64,000 bases of DNA, taken from Sitta carolinensis (taxonomy: Eukaryota; Chordata; Aves; Passeriformes; Sittidae). Below, piece by piece: positions 1 through 12,491 of the stretch; the first letter of the stretch is position 1; each line of letters begins with the position of its first letter. A program made the position numbers and the translations under genes. Location of the stretch: contig CM063284.1 of the NCBI GenBank assembly GCA_032173965.1, positions 108,023,910 through 108,087,909 on the forward strand, written 5' to 3'. The notes beneath the pieces are model-generated. The model did not search any database and had not been told where the DNA came from. It saw only the letters and a program-made list of their open reading frames with translations.

Positions 1-628
1 GGGTAAATGACCCTTTTTGAAAGGGAAGGTTAATAAATATTTTTAAAGTAATGAAAGATGGTAGAAAAAAACAGTGAATTAAACTCAGATCTTTCAAAAA
101 AGGTCTTGGTATGCGTATATAAAGAAAAATATTGTAACTGTTCTCTCAATATATAGGAACCTTGTCACTAAGAGGGAGTTAAAAAAAATTTCCCTATTTA
201 ATAACTGCCATTTATAATGCCGAGAGAATTGATTTACTGATTTAAAGCATTCTGCCAATTGAGAAGTTCCTGTAATATCTAAATCAATTTCTTTCAAGTC
301 TGAACAAGTAAAACAAAACTCTATCAGTTGAACAGCAAAACAACTTTTCATATTAATCAGTAGGAACTTGATAAATCCCACTGATGTAGAAAATTAGCAC
401 CTTTGCATGTTTCCCAGATTTTGATTTCATTTTGGACACTTGGTCATGCATTATAAGTGCTGCCTGGCTGGCTGCAACTATTTCAGTTGAAATCCATTAT
501 TTCTGGGAGAATTATGTGCCTTGTTAGTGAAATGCGAGCTATTTCCACTCCAGCATCTGCACTGCAGTTGATCTATTATTAACATTGAGCTCATTAAAAA
601 AATGAAAGAATCTGATTTGTGTCTTTAG
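1..628. other. Unique AT-rich DNA, nothing recognised
   Basis: No open frame with coding character, no recognisable transposon and no RNA gene were seen. The stretch ends in a pyrimidine-containing run followed by TTTAG at about 624-628, which could act as a splice acceptor for the exon-like frame that follows. Confidence 0.5.
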
Positions 629-767
629 GATGGGGGTTACTGAGGCTTCTGCTGAAGCAAATAAGCTGGCTGTGCTGCTTCCAGTTGACACAGCTGTCAG
701 GAAAGCGTTGGCTGTCGCTGCACCGTGCAGGGACGCTCAGTTACGAGGGCCTTGTAGCCATATGTAA
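629..767 (+). other. Exon-like short open frame, unidentified
   Basis: After an acceptor-like GTGTCTTTAG (619-628) an ATG at 630-632 opens a 45-codon frame ending in TAA at 765-767. The frame is alanine-, leucine- and valine-rich (reads MGVTEASAEANKLAVLL at its start) and uses many GCT, CTG and GTG codons, unlike the AT-rich surroundings; it also contains several CpGs. No obvious donor closes it: the only nearby GT is the weak TAT|GTAAAC around 763-769. I do not recognise the peptide. It could be a small exon, a decayed processed gene fragment, a conserved noncoding element or chance. Seen: the frame and composition. Inferred: coding potential, weakly. Confidence 0.2.
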
Positions 768-2547
768 ACAATACCAGGCCGATGACAGGTTTATGACACT
801 GGAGACAACGTGTGCAGCTGTTAGCCACTGGGTTTTATGGCACAAAACAAATGTTTTTTGACGCGTGGGCGTTTGGCATGAATCCGCTGTAGCAGCAGTG
901 AGAAGGGGAAGATGGGTGTCTGCCAAAAGATTTATCCCTGCCCATCAGTGCTGTCCCGTGCTGTGCTGAGGAAAGGGCTGGTGGGCTCCTTCTCCTCACC
1001 TCCTCAAGGGGGGTTCTTCAGAGGAGGCTGGGTTCCTGTCAGTTGCTTATGTGGGTTTTCTGGTTTAAAACACTGAAGGATTTCCCATGGGGAAGAGAAT
1101 TACCACTCTAGGACAGGGATGCTCTTGTAGCACCTGATTTTGGCCATGTCATACAGTAGGCACACTGAAAGGAGAGCATTTAAAGCAAGGAGAGGAAAAC
1201 AGTTGTATTAGAGTTTAGAAATACTGATGAAAAAGTCTTGAATGAGAGGGCACACAGAGGCCTGAAAGAGAGTTCTGAGTAGCAATGATGCCTTGCAGTA
1301 AGTTTCACCCTGTCACACTTCTGTGTTATCAACCCTGAGCACTGTTTGCTTTCTGATCCAGACTGCATGCTGAACAGGTGGGGAAAATTTATGAAAGGAA
1401 TTTGGAAAAAAAGGAAATTTCCTTTAATAAACATCAGTGACTCATCAACTACATCCTCAGACAGTAACTATATTTTACACGTCATTATGTTGTCAAACCC
1501 TGGTACTTGTACTTTAGCCTTGGGCACCTTAGCTAACCAAGCCATGTCAAGGTACAACTTTGTCAGTGACGTAAGTTTAAATGTATTCTTCAAAACTTGT
1601 TGGCCCCCATAGCTTTTTTGACAGAAAGATCCCAGCACAAACTGGTTACTATGTTATTGGACGCTAAGTCATGGTAAGTTAGTAGGGAGTGCTAGTAAAG
1701 GAAGTGGTCTGGGACCTGCTCCCTAGCCTTGCAGGCAGTGTCACTCAGTATTTAAATTCTCTTCCGGGATGCTGCTTGGACCTCATGGACATCCAAGAGA
1801 ATGATCCCTGGCCTATGCTATTCTTTCACCTTAGACTGGCATTGACAAGAAAAGTGCTGATTATTGCTGGCCAAAAATTTGCATGAGGAGTATACAAACA
1901 AATCAAGGGCATCATGGGCCAGGGCTTGTAGTTACATCCTTGTTGTATTCAGTACACCAGTGTGGATGCAGCTTTAGCACAGAGTATAGTGTCAAACCCA
2001 TTTTCATTAAGTCTTAATTATATAGGACAAAAAGCTGCTACAGGATACTGGAGCTTTGCAGTGAGACAGATACCATCCCTTGAATCTCAAGGTACTTCCT
2101 TCTAAAAGACTTTCACGATAAATAAGATTGGTTACTTGCTCACAAAATTTGAAAAAAAACCAAAATCAACCTACAGAAAATAAAGTATCCAGGGAAGCTA
2201 TTGCAGGTTCCCATCTGCAAATATTATGGAAATGTGAAAATTGATCACAAAACCCGCAGAGCTAACTATTTGTGAAAATTTTCCCCTTCTTCTTCGTGTG
2301 TTGTTTTCCTCACCATAATTTTTCCTTCTCATTTTTAAAAAGAAATAATGTTTCTGAATGAAAGGCATAAAAAAATTGAAGAAAATTCAGGAAATGTGTT
2401 TTCCTTATTATGAATTTTCAAGGGTGTGCTGAATTCAGAATTATATTCCCTCTTTTATTTAAAGTGTCATCTTCTCCCTAATAAATTCATGTTTCAGCCC
2501 ATGTTTTTTGATAAAAAATATTTTTGTTTATGCCTCAGAAGCAAAGG
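768..2547. other. Unique DNA, nothing recognised
   Basis: Mixed-composition sequence becoming AT-rich after 1.9 kb. A 7-bp inverted repeat (CCTCCTC at 999-1005, GAGGAGG at 1021-1027) is too short to be meaningful. Open frames here are short and lack coding character. Confidence 0.5.
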
Positions 2548-2572
2548 AAAACAAACAAACAAACAAACAAAC
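2548..2572. repeat. (CAAA)n microsatellite
   Basis: About six copies of the tetranucleotide AAAC in an A-rich context. Simple repeat with no associated element seen. Confidence 0.9.
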
Positions 2573-5487
2573 TTACAAATGTATTTAAAAGTAATTTTTT
2601 TAACCTTCTGAATTATTTTAAAAATAAGATTAAATCCCAGGATTTGACTTTAGATAGTTGCAGTGTGAGAATGCAATATTCAGCAAGAAATGTTAATATA
2701 AGCAAAATAATTACATTGCTATATGGCTAGGGGGAAATCATAAAGGGAATTATCTTTAATTTGAGATTTGAGAGCTCAAGATTGGTAATTGTGCTGTATT
2801 TTATACTTAGCAGCATGTCCAGATGACTGGGTAACACATTTGAGAGAATTATTCCATCATACAGCTTTTGGAAGAGCTGTTAGTTATTGCCTTCTAAGAT
2901 CTTCATCATCTAACTTTTTTTTTGAAGTTGTTCACATCCTTGTCAATATTGGTATTTTTGTAGTGAGTGCTGGAAGTAATGACTGTTTATGACACATCCT
3001 ACTTACAAAATGTCCCTTTTCCTAACAAGATCATAGCATAGTCATCTATAAAAACTGCATATTCTTGCCACAAAAAGCAGATGCAGCTGGAAAGAGAATT
3101 TCAATTTTTGAGCAACTATTTACATGTGTGGTGCACGATTCCACGAACAGCTTCCAGCATTCCATAAGTGCTCTGCCTTTTAGCTCTGGGTGTAGTTTTA
3201 TAGCCACCATAATCTTTACCCTCTAACAGAAAAAACCCAGCAAACACAGATGGATGATGAGATTGACAATTGTGCTCTCGTATATCCTCCCTCTCTTCCT
3301 TCCCCTGCAAATACTGGGAGAAGACAGACATGCCCACACAAGACAGGTGAGAGGTTTGCTCCTGTTTTAACTCCATCTGCTACATGGATGGACCAAATAT
3401 CCATAGGCAGTCCTGGTGCTGGGTGACATATACAATATGGGGTCAGAGATGGGAGATGGTAAAATTCTTGTAGTATTAGTGACTGATGATGGATAGAAAG
3501 AACCAAAAAAATGGCAGAGCAGAAGCATGAGCCAGGAACTACCAACATTCACATCCATCGAAATCATAGCTGGAAAATCTGTGCCTAAATACATATTATA
3601 TAAGTCCCTTTTACTTTTCTTCTGCCTATATGTTGACATTATCCATGATCTTAAGCCTTTTTCTCATGTCTTATGCTTGTGGATTTGTTCACAGCAGCAC
3701 TGTTTCTGTCATATCACTTCTGAGAGTCACATCTTCCTATACCCTAAGCTGAAATTTCCAATCATGTCTTTATCATTTCTCGACTATTATTTGTGTCTTT
3801 GTAACCTTAGACCTGCCTCAAAGTAAAACTGTAGCTCTTTTCAACGGACAGGGGGGTGACCATCACTTCTTTTCACTGGAATGCAAAACCTCGGCTATGC
3901 CAGTGAAACCTGCCAAATATTTGGAAATAAAAAATGGAGCAATGCAGTATAGCAGTTATAGACTTTTGGTGGGTCACCTATAAGGTTACAATAGCAGAAG
4001 ACATCCAACAATTGCAGGAGAACTCAGCACATTTCCTATTAGCCTGCAGCAGGCACTGCTCTAGCTGTCAGTGTTCCTGTCTTTCTCCTGGTTGTGGTTC
4101 AGAGCCCATTCCAAAGGTTAAGTTGTGAAGTTCAGTATATGCCCAGCAGAATCCCAAAAGAAATTTCTGACACAGAAAGAGTAATCTGGGGCAAACATTT
4201 TCTATTAGCTATATTTCAGCAAAATGGAAAGAGTACAGATATGGGTGGGCATGAAAGGACTAGAAGACACACGGCTTCAGACAACCCCAGGATGAGCCAA
4301 GCTTCCTAATCAAAAGAGGACTGATTGTGCTGTCTCTCTCCAGCATGGAAGTTCTGGATCAGGGAAATGAGTACGGCAAGCTTAAACATTCTAGGAAGTC
4401 AGTGGTCTGAAATCTCCCTTTCTCATCCTCTCACGGCATGTGAGGAAAGTAAGAAAGCACTTGCACCTCCTTAGAAAGAGGAAAAGAAGCTCTTGAACTT
4501 CCAGAAATCAAAGTTAGTGTGAGTTTTATGTCTTGTATATAACATGAAGACGATTTTAATGACAGGACTGACAAACACTAAACAACCTTCTCTATAGAGT
4601 GATAAAAACCTATATGATTTGATGAAGACAATCAAGAGTTTAGTAAATGCCAGAACTCATGAACATTTAGTGAATGCTTAATTTTAGAGATTTCCATCAC
4701 TTGGCACTGGCTTGATACTGGGGAGGAGAAATATTTCTGCAGTTGCAGTTTCTACCTCACCAGCAACTGGCTGTTCCTTCTACCAAACTGACAGAGAGAC
4801 TTCCACTTCCGTCAGGATGAAAACCTATTTTTGTATGCCTTAAGGAATGTGAGGGTATAAACCCATGATTCTCAAGACAGCCTATCTAATTTATAACCTT
4901 ATCTAACTTACAGATAAGGCTTCCTTCATATATAGTAACAGGAGTTTTATGCAATAATAGTGAGAAACTATACACAATTCAGATTGCATTTTTGTTCTTA
5001 TATATCCGTGTCTGATTTTTAAAAATTTCTTCCCCAGAAAGAAAGGTTTTGCAAATTTTTTGTTAACCTTATACAGAATATTGTCTTTTCCCGTGGAAAC
5101 ATTATATGTCTTTTAAATAAGATATGCTGTCAATACAGTTGTATTATTGTGAGGTTTCTGAAATATAGGAAACCTTTTTAATAGAGAGAAGAGGCATCTT
5201 GAAATGAATTAAAGCTGAGAAGTCTAAAGTATTTGCAGACCTCTAGTAATCTGCCAGTTTTTCTCTAAGAGGTTTGATAGCTGAAGGTTATGAAATCAAC
5301 AGTGCAGACAAGGAGATTTTCACCATGGCCTGGCTTGCAATTTGCACTTCTGGAAAAGCAATATCCTTTTTTATCTTTTTTTGATTCCTTTTAATCAGCA
5401 AGTCTCATTTCCCTTCATAACTGGCACTTCTGCAAGAATTTTCATTCAAATGTGCTAAAAGGAACATGACCTCCTAATGAACCTCAA
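2573..5487. other. Unique AT-rich DNA, nothing recognised
   Basis: The overlapping minus-strand open frames at 3116-3640 (86-110 codons) occur in different frames of the same stretch, have no start context or splice structure and match nothing I know, so I treat them as chance. No transposon signature was recognised. Confidence 0.45.
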
Positions 5488-5509
5488 CGCGCGCACACAC
5501 ACACACACA
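5488..5509. repeat. (CG)3(CA)n microsatellite
   Basis: CGCGCG runs directly into about eight CA units. Alternating purine-pyrimidine sequence of this kind can adopt Z-DNA, though this tract is short. Confidence 0.85.
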
Positions 5510-5731
5510 ATTCTCTGGAAGAAATCAAAAATCTCAAATTAATTTGCTCTCTACTTGGGAACAGACTGGTTTGTGGACCTAAACATGAAGGTACAGATAA
5601 TTTCTGGCCACTGACACAGTTATGTGCTAGTGCATTGGTCAAAGCAGAAAGATTTAAATATAATTATTTTAAATCAGCAAGCTGAAAGCCACAGTTTAAA
5701 TATCTGATTTTTATCTTTTTTTGCATAAACC

Positions 5732-5754
5732 TTTTTTTTTTTTTAAAAAAAAAA
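5732..5754. repeat. T13/A10 homopolymer junction
   Basis: A run of T switches to a run of A, forming a perfect A/T palindrome of about 20 bp. It could mark the junction of two inverted A-tailed insertions, but no element body is recognisable on either side. Confidence 0.8.
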
Positions 5755-7199
5755 GTTGATTCCTTTTGCTGCCATATATTGTAGCCTATTCATATCTTTT
5801 TTAAAGCAACTGATATAGAGCAGGCTTCAAACCTTCTTCTGATGTCAGAGGAAGACTGGACAATTAATATGTGACCACACTTGTGATGTATGGGCAGTAG
5901 AGAATTTCTCTGAATTCCTTCAGTCCCTGTTCTGTGCATTCACTTGGTGGCAGCATCCCTAGGAAAGCGAGGTTCTTGGTTTCTGCTGGCAGAGTGTTTC
6001 ATCTGACTTTCATGTCACTCCTGAGAAATCAGTAGGAAGCAGGGCAAAGAGGAATGAATGGGCTGTTAGCCAGTGGAGCTGTCCTGGAAGTCTGCACAAA
6101 ACCTGTGAGTCAACCTTCTGATTAAAACAATGAAACAATAAATAGTGTTTATTCTTATTGTCTGTCCCAGGTGCTAGATCCTTTCTTATGATTTGGACCA
6201 AGCTGCATAGAGATATCAACTGGACATTAGCATTCACATAAAGAAAGAAAAAAACTACCTAATATGAGCTGAGAATATTTTTTAAATGGGGGAAAAGAGC
6301 CTTACATTAAAACCAGCTGACTTTTTAAAGAAGGGAACAATATCTACCTACAATATTCAGTGAATTGAACAGCAGTGGTTCTTTCTGGTCACGATCCCAC
6401 TAAGCTTTCAGAAGTGGTGGTAGATCTCCTCCTCCTCCCCTCCCATACTTTTTGAAAGCTCTGAGAGGCATATCAGCCTCTCTGCTTTTTCAACTCCCAG
6501 GTGGTTTCTCAGGTTTGAATTAAATAGTCACTGAATGGAACTAAGAGAATGCAGTGAAACGAAAAAAATCATCCTCTGTCCTGCAAGATGCTAGTGCTGT
6601 CAAAAGCCAGTTTAGCACTTCAGCACACTCTGGTTCCAGGTTCTTAACTGTACAAGCCATGTGTATAATGTTTGGACTGCTTTTGACAGCAAGTTGAGAT
6701 TTCTGCAGGGTTTTATTTCCTGTAGATATTATCGGCTGAGACACTGTCATTTCTTGCCATGTTTTCACAGTTCATTGTATGTAGCCTTGCTTTTAACACA
6801 GGCAAAGCTAAACTTTCAAAAATATGAATTTTATTTTACATTGCTTCTCTTCTTTTCCAAAGCTGCCCTTCAAACTGTTGACACTTGCTAAACAAAAAGA
6901 CCAGCATCCAAGTTGGGACTGCAGGGGACTGTAAAGCTGAGACGCACAAAAAAGCTGCAGGCACACAGTGTGCATCTGAAAGCAAGACTGGTTGCATCTG
7001 TAGGCTGCTTTTCCTCACTTAATTAATGCCTTCACTGGCAGGACTAAGTAACTTGTGTACAGCTCCATGATAAAGTATCTATATAATGCTGGATGGCTGT
7101 TAAAAATCAGTATGATCTCTTACCACATTTTGCAGATTTAGTGACTTTAGTCCCTGCTCACTGCAGATAGGCAGTAAATATGCCCTCAGTCCGCTGCCA
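5755..7199. other. Unique DNA, nothing recognised
   Basis: No repeat family, exon or RNA gene recognised. Several 60-76-codon frames on both strands overlap each other and look like chance. Confidence 0.45.
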
Positions 7200-7430
7200 A
7201 GCATCTGTATAGACTTAAACATCTGTGGAGCAGGAGCTTAAATGGATTGTCTAATACGAACAGCAGGCTACATAATTACCCTTTATTTACTTGTAACAAA
7301 TCAGATACTACAAAGAATTGTATTTGCTCCACTGAAAAAATGCTGCATCAATTAAATTGGAAACTGCACTTGTATTAATTTTGTCAATGAGCAGTATAAT
7401 TTCAAAGTGGACAGGGTGAGTATAAGGGCA
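7200..7430. promoter_or_regulatory. Candidate conserved noncoding element
   Basis: The block is dense in homeodomain- and FOX-like words: ATAATTAC near 7272, TTTATTTACTTG near 7282, CAATTAAATTG near 7349 and TATTAATTTTGTCAATGAG near 7373. There is no open frame and no repeat character. Such compositional texture is typical of developmental enhancers in bird gene deserts, but AT-rich neutral DNA also produces these words. This is inference only. Confidence 0.2.
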
Positions 7431-10400
7431 CAGAAAATAGATTTTTTTTCTTTTGAAGGGTTGGCTGTAGTACACCAAGTCTTTGCAGTAATTCCAAAGA
7501 GTTATTGATTTTTGGATCCAAAGAGAACCTTTGCTTTCATTTGGCTTGACCTCTCATACAACAGAGGGTTTTGCACAGCAAATTCTCCAATAAACCCCCT
7601 AGCTTTTTTACTGCTTTTTAAAGACCTTTAAAAAATGTCCTGAAGTAATGAGGGAACTGCAATCTGCAAGTTCTACTCATGTTGTAAAATAGATGTGAAC
7701 AGAGTGAATTTAGTACTTCTGGCACAGATTTATCTGAGTCCCACATTTAGGGTCTGCCATATTTTCACACGGCTTCTGACCTTTATTCTGTCAGTCAGAA
7801 GAATACTTTCCCTTTCCATTAGCACTGGGGTAAGGAAGTAGTAGCACATTTAAGACTCATTCATTCTTGGGCAGAGTGTATGAGAAGTGCCAGATGAGGC
7901 ATGCAGATTGTAACATCCACACTAAGGCTCTGGAGTGATCTAGATTGATCTCACAATCCACATTTGTGCTAGAAAAGAGAACAAAGGAGAATTAGAAAAT
8001 GTGACTAATGCACTGTAACACTGCCACTCACCTGAATGCACAGAAAGCATGAAGCAATAGCTCTAAGGGATAAAATGTTTTGCATACAATTCTGTTAGAA
8101 TATGTGACTTTTTCCTCCTTTGTTTAGATTGAGTCTTCCAATTCTGTCCTTACCCTTACCATTCAAGGTAGGAAGAGGAGATATTTTGTGTCAAGGTATG
8201 TCTGTTTTGCCTTCATTCACATGTAGATTTTTTAAAACTGAGGAAACGTGAAGCTTTGTGAAGCAAAATTAACCAATGAAATATTATTCAGAGCCTCCTT
8301 CACCCATCTGCTCAGCTCAGAAATGATCTTATTTCTCCATGAAATACTAAAGTTTGGAGTGACTGAACTTGGCAGGAAGGGACTATCTAATGGGGTGGGA
8401 TCCTGCTGCAACCTGTCCTACCCTAAGGGACTCCAGGGTGGTCCTGAGGGTGCTGCACCACCTGGGGCTTGCCTGAGCTTTCCCATTGCTGAAGAAAACC
8501 AAAAAGACTACCTGTAGTCATAAGCGTTTTTCCTTTATCACTTTGACATGAAGATGCTTTTAGGGCTAATACTGAAAAATGCACTTTCTTGCTCATTACA
8601 GATTATATTTTGTACATTATAGCTCTCTAGAATATCCAACTGTCCAAGGACTTTTGACAATCATTAAAAGGATTATCAGACAAAATAGCTTTGTGTTTAA
8701 ATCTTACCTTTGAAGTAAATTGGCTGTGTCAATTGAACTCATGTTGAGGCAAACAACTTCTTTTACAGGATATACATGGACCTCAAGAGAATATTTACAA
8801 CACTGGAAACTACATGATGATATTTCAGTGTCCCACAACATTTGATATCTTTGATCCTTTGATCTACTTTGTATCTACTGCAGAAGAGATGCCAAATTAT
8901 TGAAAGCATGAGATCTTAGGCACATCTGTAGAATCTGACTGTACACCTGCCAACATAAAATACATGTTTTTGGGTTCCACTTGGCATTTGAACATAAAAA
9001 ATGGGCATCTTTGCATTCTGAACAGCTTGTGAACCCAGTTGTAGTTATCAATTTTGCACGCACGTAGGCTCTTTAAGTACTAAATGAAACATGCTATTCA
9101 ATAGGGATGAGCAGTTAAATGTCTACACTTCTGAGAAAAGCTAATAAATAATGTGTCTTGTGTTCAGAAGAAGTCAGGAAAATGTTTAATTCCAGAAATA
9201 TAGTTTGGTATTCAGCTACAATATTTTTATACTAAATTGCATATGTCTCAAAAATAACATTACTAAATCATAATTTAATTCCTATGTTCTAACTATGACT
9301 ACTAAAGTGTCCATATGTCACCTGTCATACTGGATTTTTAATTCCTGTTCTTTTCTTGATCCTTAAATTATATGGCTTTTACATTCTTCAGCTCCCAAAT
9401 GCAGTCCTTCTGTTCAAGTTACAGAGAATCATATTTTTAGGGCTGGAAATGGCTGGTTCACTTCTTCCCAGCAGTTAAGATGGCAGTTCCTATACATGCA
9501 TATGTCTAAAATCAGGAAGTGCAAGGTCACATCACTGCAACACTTATACCTCCTCAACCACTGGTCCCAGATGTCAGAAGTACATGCCATATTTTAGAGT
9601 AAAGTGAATGGGGATGGCTATTAATGCTGCTAAACAACTACTACATCATACTTCTCTGCTGATGGTGTAAACCTTCTGTCACCAGCAATTAGATTAGAAA
9701 AATGCAGCTCATTATTTAAATTCCACCTTTCTTCCTTCTTCTGGCTGTGTCAGAAGGCACGTACTGGGTAAGAAGGGCCTGCTGCAATTGCTGTGATATA
9801 ATGATTTTGAAAATTTTAACAAAGACTCCTTTACGTTATTTTTAGGTGCCATTTTGAACAGAATATCAGCAATTTTAGTGACAACGATTCTGAGACATCT
9901 GATACCAATCTCATGAGACATACTCTGCTGCTTTAAGTCCCCCAAGTACAGGTTCACTCCCTGACAATATTTCTGTTCAAAACCAGTGGCAGAAGTGGAG
10001 AAAGTGACAAAAATCTAATGTTTTCATTATTAAAAGTCTTCTTTTAAAACACAAAAATATTTTATTGTGATAGGTGAATCTTTCTGGTATGGTGAAATAA
10101 GAGGAGAGATGATACAGATACGTGATACAGACAATATTTTCCAGTGTACATTATTTTTGGTAAGTAAGACACTCTGCCACCTAAGAGAAGGATAATATAT
10201 AACAATGATCTCTGCAAACCTTGGTCATGACATTGCTGATGCTCTGTGTTAGCAGATGAAGAAACAGTAAAGAAAACAGTTGTGTCAGTTCAGCAGTTGT
10301 GTACTTATCTTGCAGGATGGGAGCATTTTGCACACATATGCCTGCATGTCTAGATGTACTCACAACACACACATGCACACACATGAGCACACAAGTAACC

Positions 10401-11412
10401 CTTATTTACTGTATGAAGAAATAGTTGAATGAAATGTAGCATTCCCAGCCATGTTGTGTATCCACCCCCTTAGCCAGAGAAATGGGTTACACCAGCTCCA
10501 TGCATGCCCTGGGCTAAAGTGAGCAGAGTTACCAGCAACAGAGACTCTGCAGAAGTACAGAGGAGATATGGGCCAGGTAAATTCCTTGCTCGTGTACCAG
10601 GAGACCTACTGTTTAATATAGAGCTGTATTTTATGTTTTATTACAATGTTCCATGTTTTTAACAGTTACTGTTTTATCAAACCCTGCTGTATCTAGGGCT
10701 CCTGATGATGTCAATGAGTGATTTGCATGGACAGGGATTCTGGGACATGGCTCATAATAGAAAAAATGATTGATGGAAGTAAGAATACAGAAGCATTGAT
10801 TGGTTGATCTTTCCAAAACCAGACTGACACAGGTCCAGTTGGCAGAGATCAACATGAGGAAAAAAAATATGGGCATTTATCTCCTGGGACTTACAAGCTT
10901 GCCTCTTGAACCAACGGACTGCATAACATCCTAATGCACTTGGCCAGCACAGCAGCCAGCAAGATTACCCTTCATAGACTTTGAAATGAAACACCCTTCA
11001 CCCTGTTTATGCTTCATGCATGATTAAGTGCAAAGAAAGCAAGCCATATCGGTACGACAATCTGTCAAGGAGAGGAACCTCCTGCACAATGATAAAGCAA
11101 ACATCTAAACACATTTTCAGTGTAAAACCTCTTGTGTTGTTTATAAAGTATTACATGAAAACTGTGTTAAAAGGATACTAAGGCTGAAAAGCCAAGCTTC
11201 TCAAAGTCAGGAAATAATGGAGTTCAGACCACTTGTGAAACAAACATTTTGTGCTTTTGGTAATTTTCATTATTACCCAGTAATTAGATACCTGCATGCT
11301 GTACCTTTTCATTGGACCAGGGCTTTCTCAGAGCAGAGCATCAATGGTGTTCAGTGAGTTAGAGGTTATTCAGTATTTAGATTTAACCTCATTATTCAGT
11401 AAATTTTTATTA
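7431..11412. other. Unique DNA with a CA-rich patch
   Basis: Only simple-sequence character was recognised: a degenerate CA-rich patch at about 10365-10396 (ACACACACATGCACACACAT). A slightly GC-richer patch at 8380-8500 has an 89-codon plus-strand frame (8248-8517) with no homology I can name. Nothing else is supported. Confidence 0.45.
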
Positions 11413-11480
11413 ATTTAGTCACATACCTATGTGCTATGTTCTATGTACTCACATATCTTTGTACTATGTACTCACATACC
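11413..11480. repeat. Imperfect tandem repeat around TCACATACCTATGT
   Basis: About two and a half degenerate copies of a 23-29-bp unit that begins TCACATA and contains CTATGTA. The core recurs at about 11419, 11449 and 11473. It lies just outside the minus-strand CR1 remnant. Confidence 0.6.
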
Positions 11481-11544
11481 TGTGCCGTTCAATGCCGCTT
11501 CAGACTCCAGCATTCCTTATGTTATAAATTGATGAAAAAAGCCA

Positions 11545-12491
11545 GTTTGAAGGGACCTCAGAAAGTCTCCCATCCAATTGAAAGAATGGTCAGAATCTGT
11601 AAGACAAGATGTGGTTGCTCACAACCTCTCTTGGCAACCTAGTGCACTGCCTCTTTTTAAAAAAGTGTCTCCCTAAATCTAGACTCTAAATTTCCTGATT
11701 CCATTATCCCCATTGCCTTCTCCAACCTCCCCAGAGGTGCCTGGGGGTGCAGGGGAGATTCTGTTAGGTGCTCCCAAAGCTGCCTCTTGTGCAGTCTGAG
11801 CCAGTCCTGTTCCCTCAGCTCCCCTTCACAGGGTGAGCGCTGAAGTCCCAGTTGGTGATCCTCTGCTGAACTCCCTCCACTTTATCAATGTCTTTTCTTC
11901 ACTGGGCAAGGCAGGGCAGAGAAGGTCACAGTACTCTAAATGCAGTGCAATGAGTGTTGAGTAGAAATGCATAATCATTTTCCTGAACCTACTGCTTGTG
12001 CTCATTTATACAACCCAAGATATTTTGGGTCTTCTTTGCAGGCAGTGCACTGCTGGCTCACCTTTAGCCTGATGTTACCCAAAAACCTCAGGTCTTTTCC
12101 TGCAGAGATACTCCCTAGGCAGTCAGTCCCCAGACTATATTTTATGGCAGGATTTTTCTTCACAGGTGCAGAGCTGTGCATTTGTCCTTGCTGAATTTCA
12201 TAAGATTCCTGTCAGTTTATTTAGGTCCCTGTAGATGGCAAATCTGCCCTCAAGGGTATAAGTAGTCCTTTCCAATCTTCTGTGACCTGCAAAAGTGATA
12301 AGAGTACATACCACCATCTAATCTAAAACATCAGTAAGGATAACATGATGGTCCCCAGGATAGATCCCTACTCTAAAAGGTAGTTACAGGTACACCAGTA
12401 GAGTGAAAATGTTAGACACTGCCTCATGTCACCCACCATTCTTTTATCCATCTAGTTGTGAACTTATCCAGACCATAATGTCCTGTGAATG
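11545..12491 (-). mobile_element. CR1 LINE remnant, antisense, eroded
   Basis: Read on the plus strand, this follows the reverse complement of avian CR1 from near its 3' end into the reverse-transcriptase region. Landmarks in order: GAAGGGACCTCAGAAAGTCT near 11549; CACAACCTCTCTTGGCAACC near 11620; CCTGTTCCCTCAGCTCCCCT near 11806; CACAGTACTCTAAATGCAGT near 11927; AAAAACCTCAGGTCTTTTCC near 12080; GCAGAGCTGTGCATTTGTCC near 12169; GGTCCCTGTAGATGGCAAAT near 12224; GATGGTCCCCAGGATAGATC near 12347. Substitutions and small indels are frequent, no ORF survives, and the terminal octamer repeats are missing. It is the most eroded of the CR1 pieces here, so it is probably the oldest. The inner boundary near 12.49 kb is approximate. 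Confidence 0.85.
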
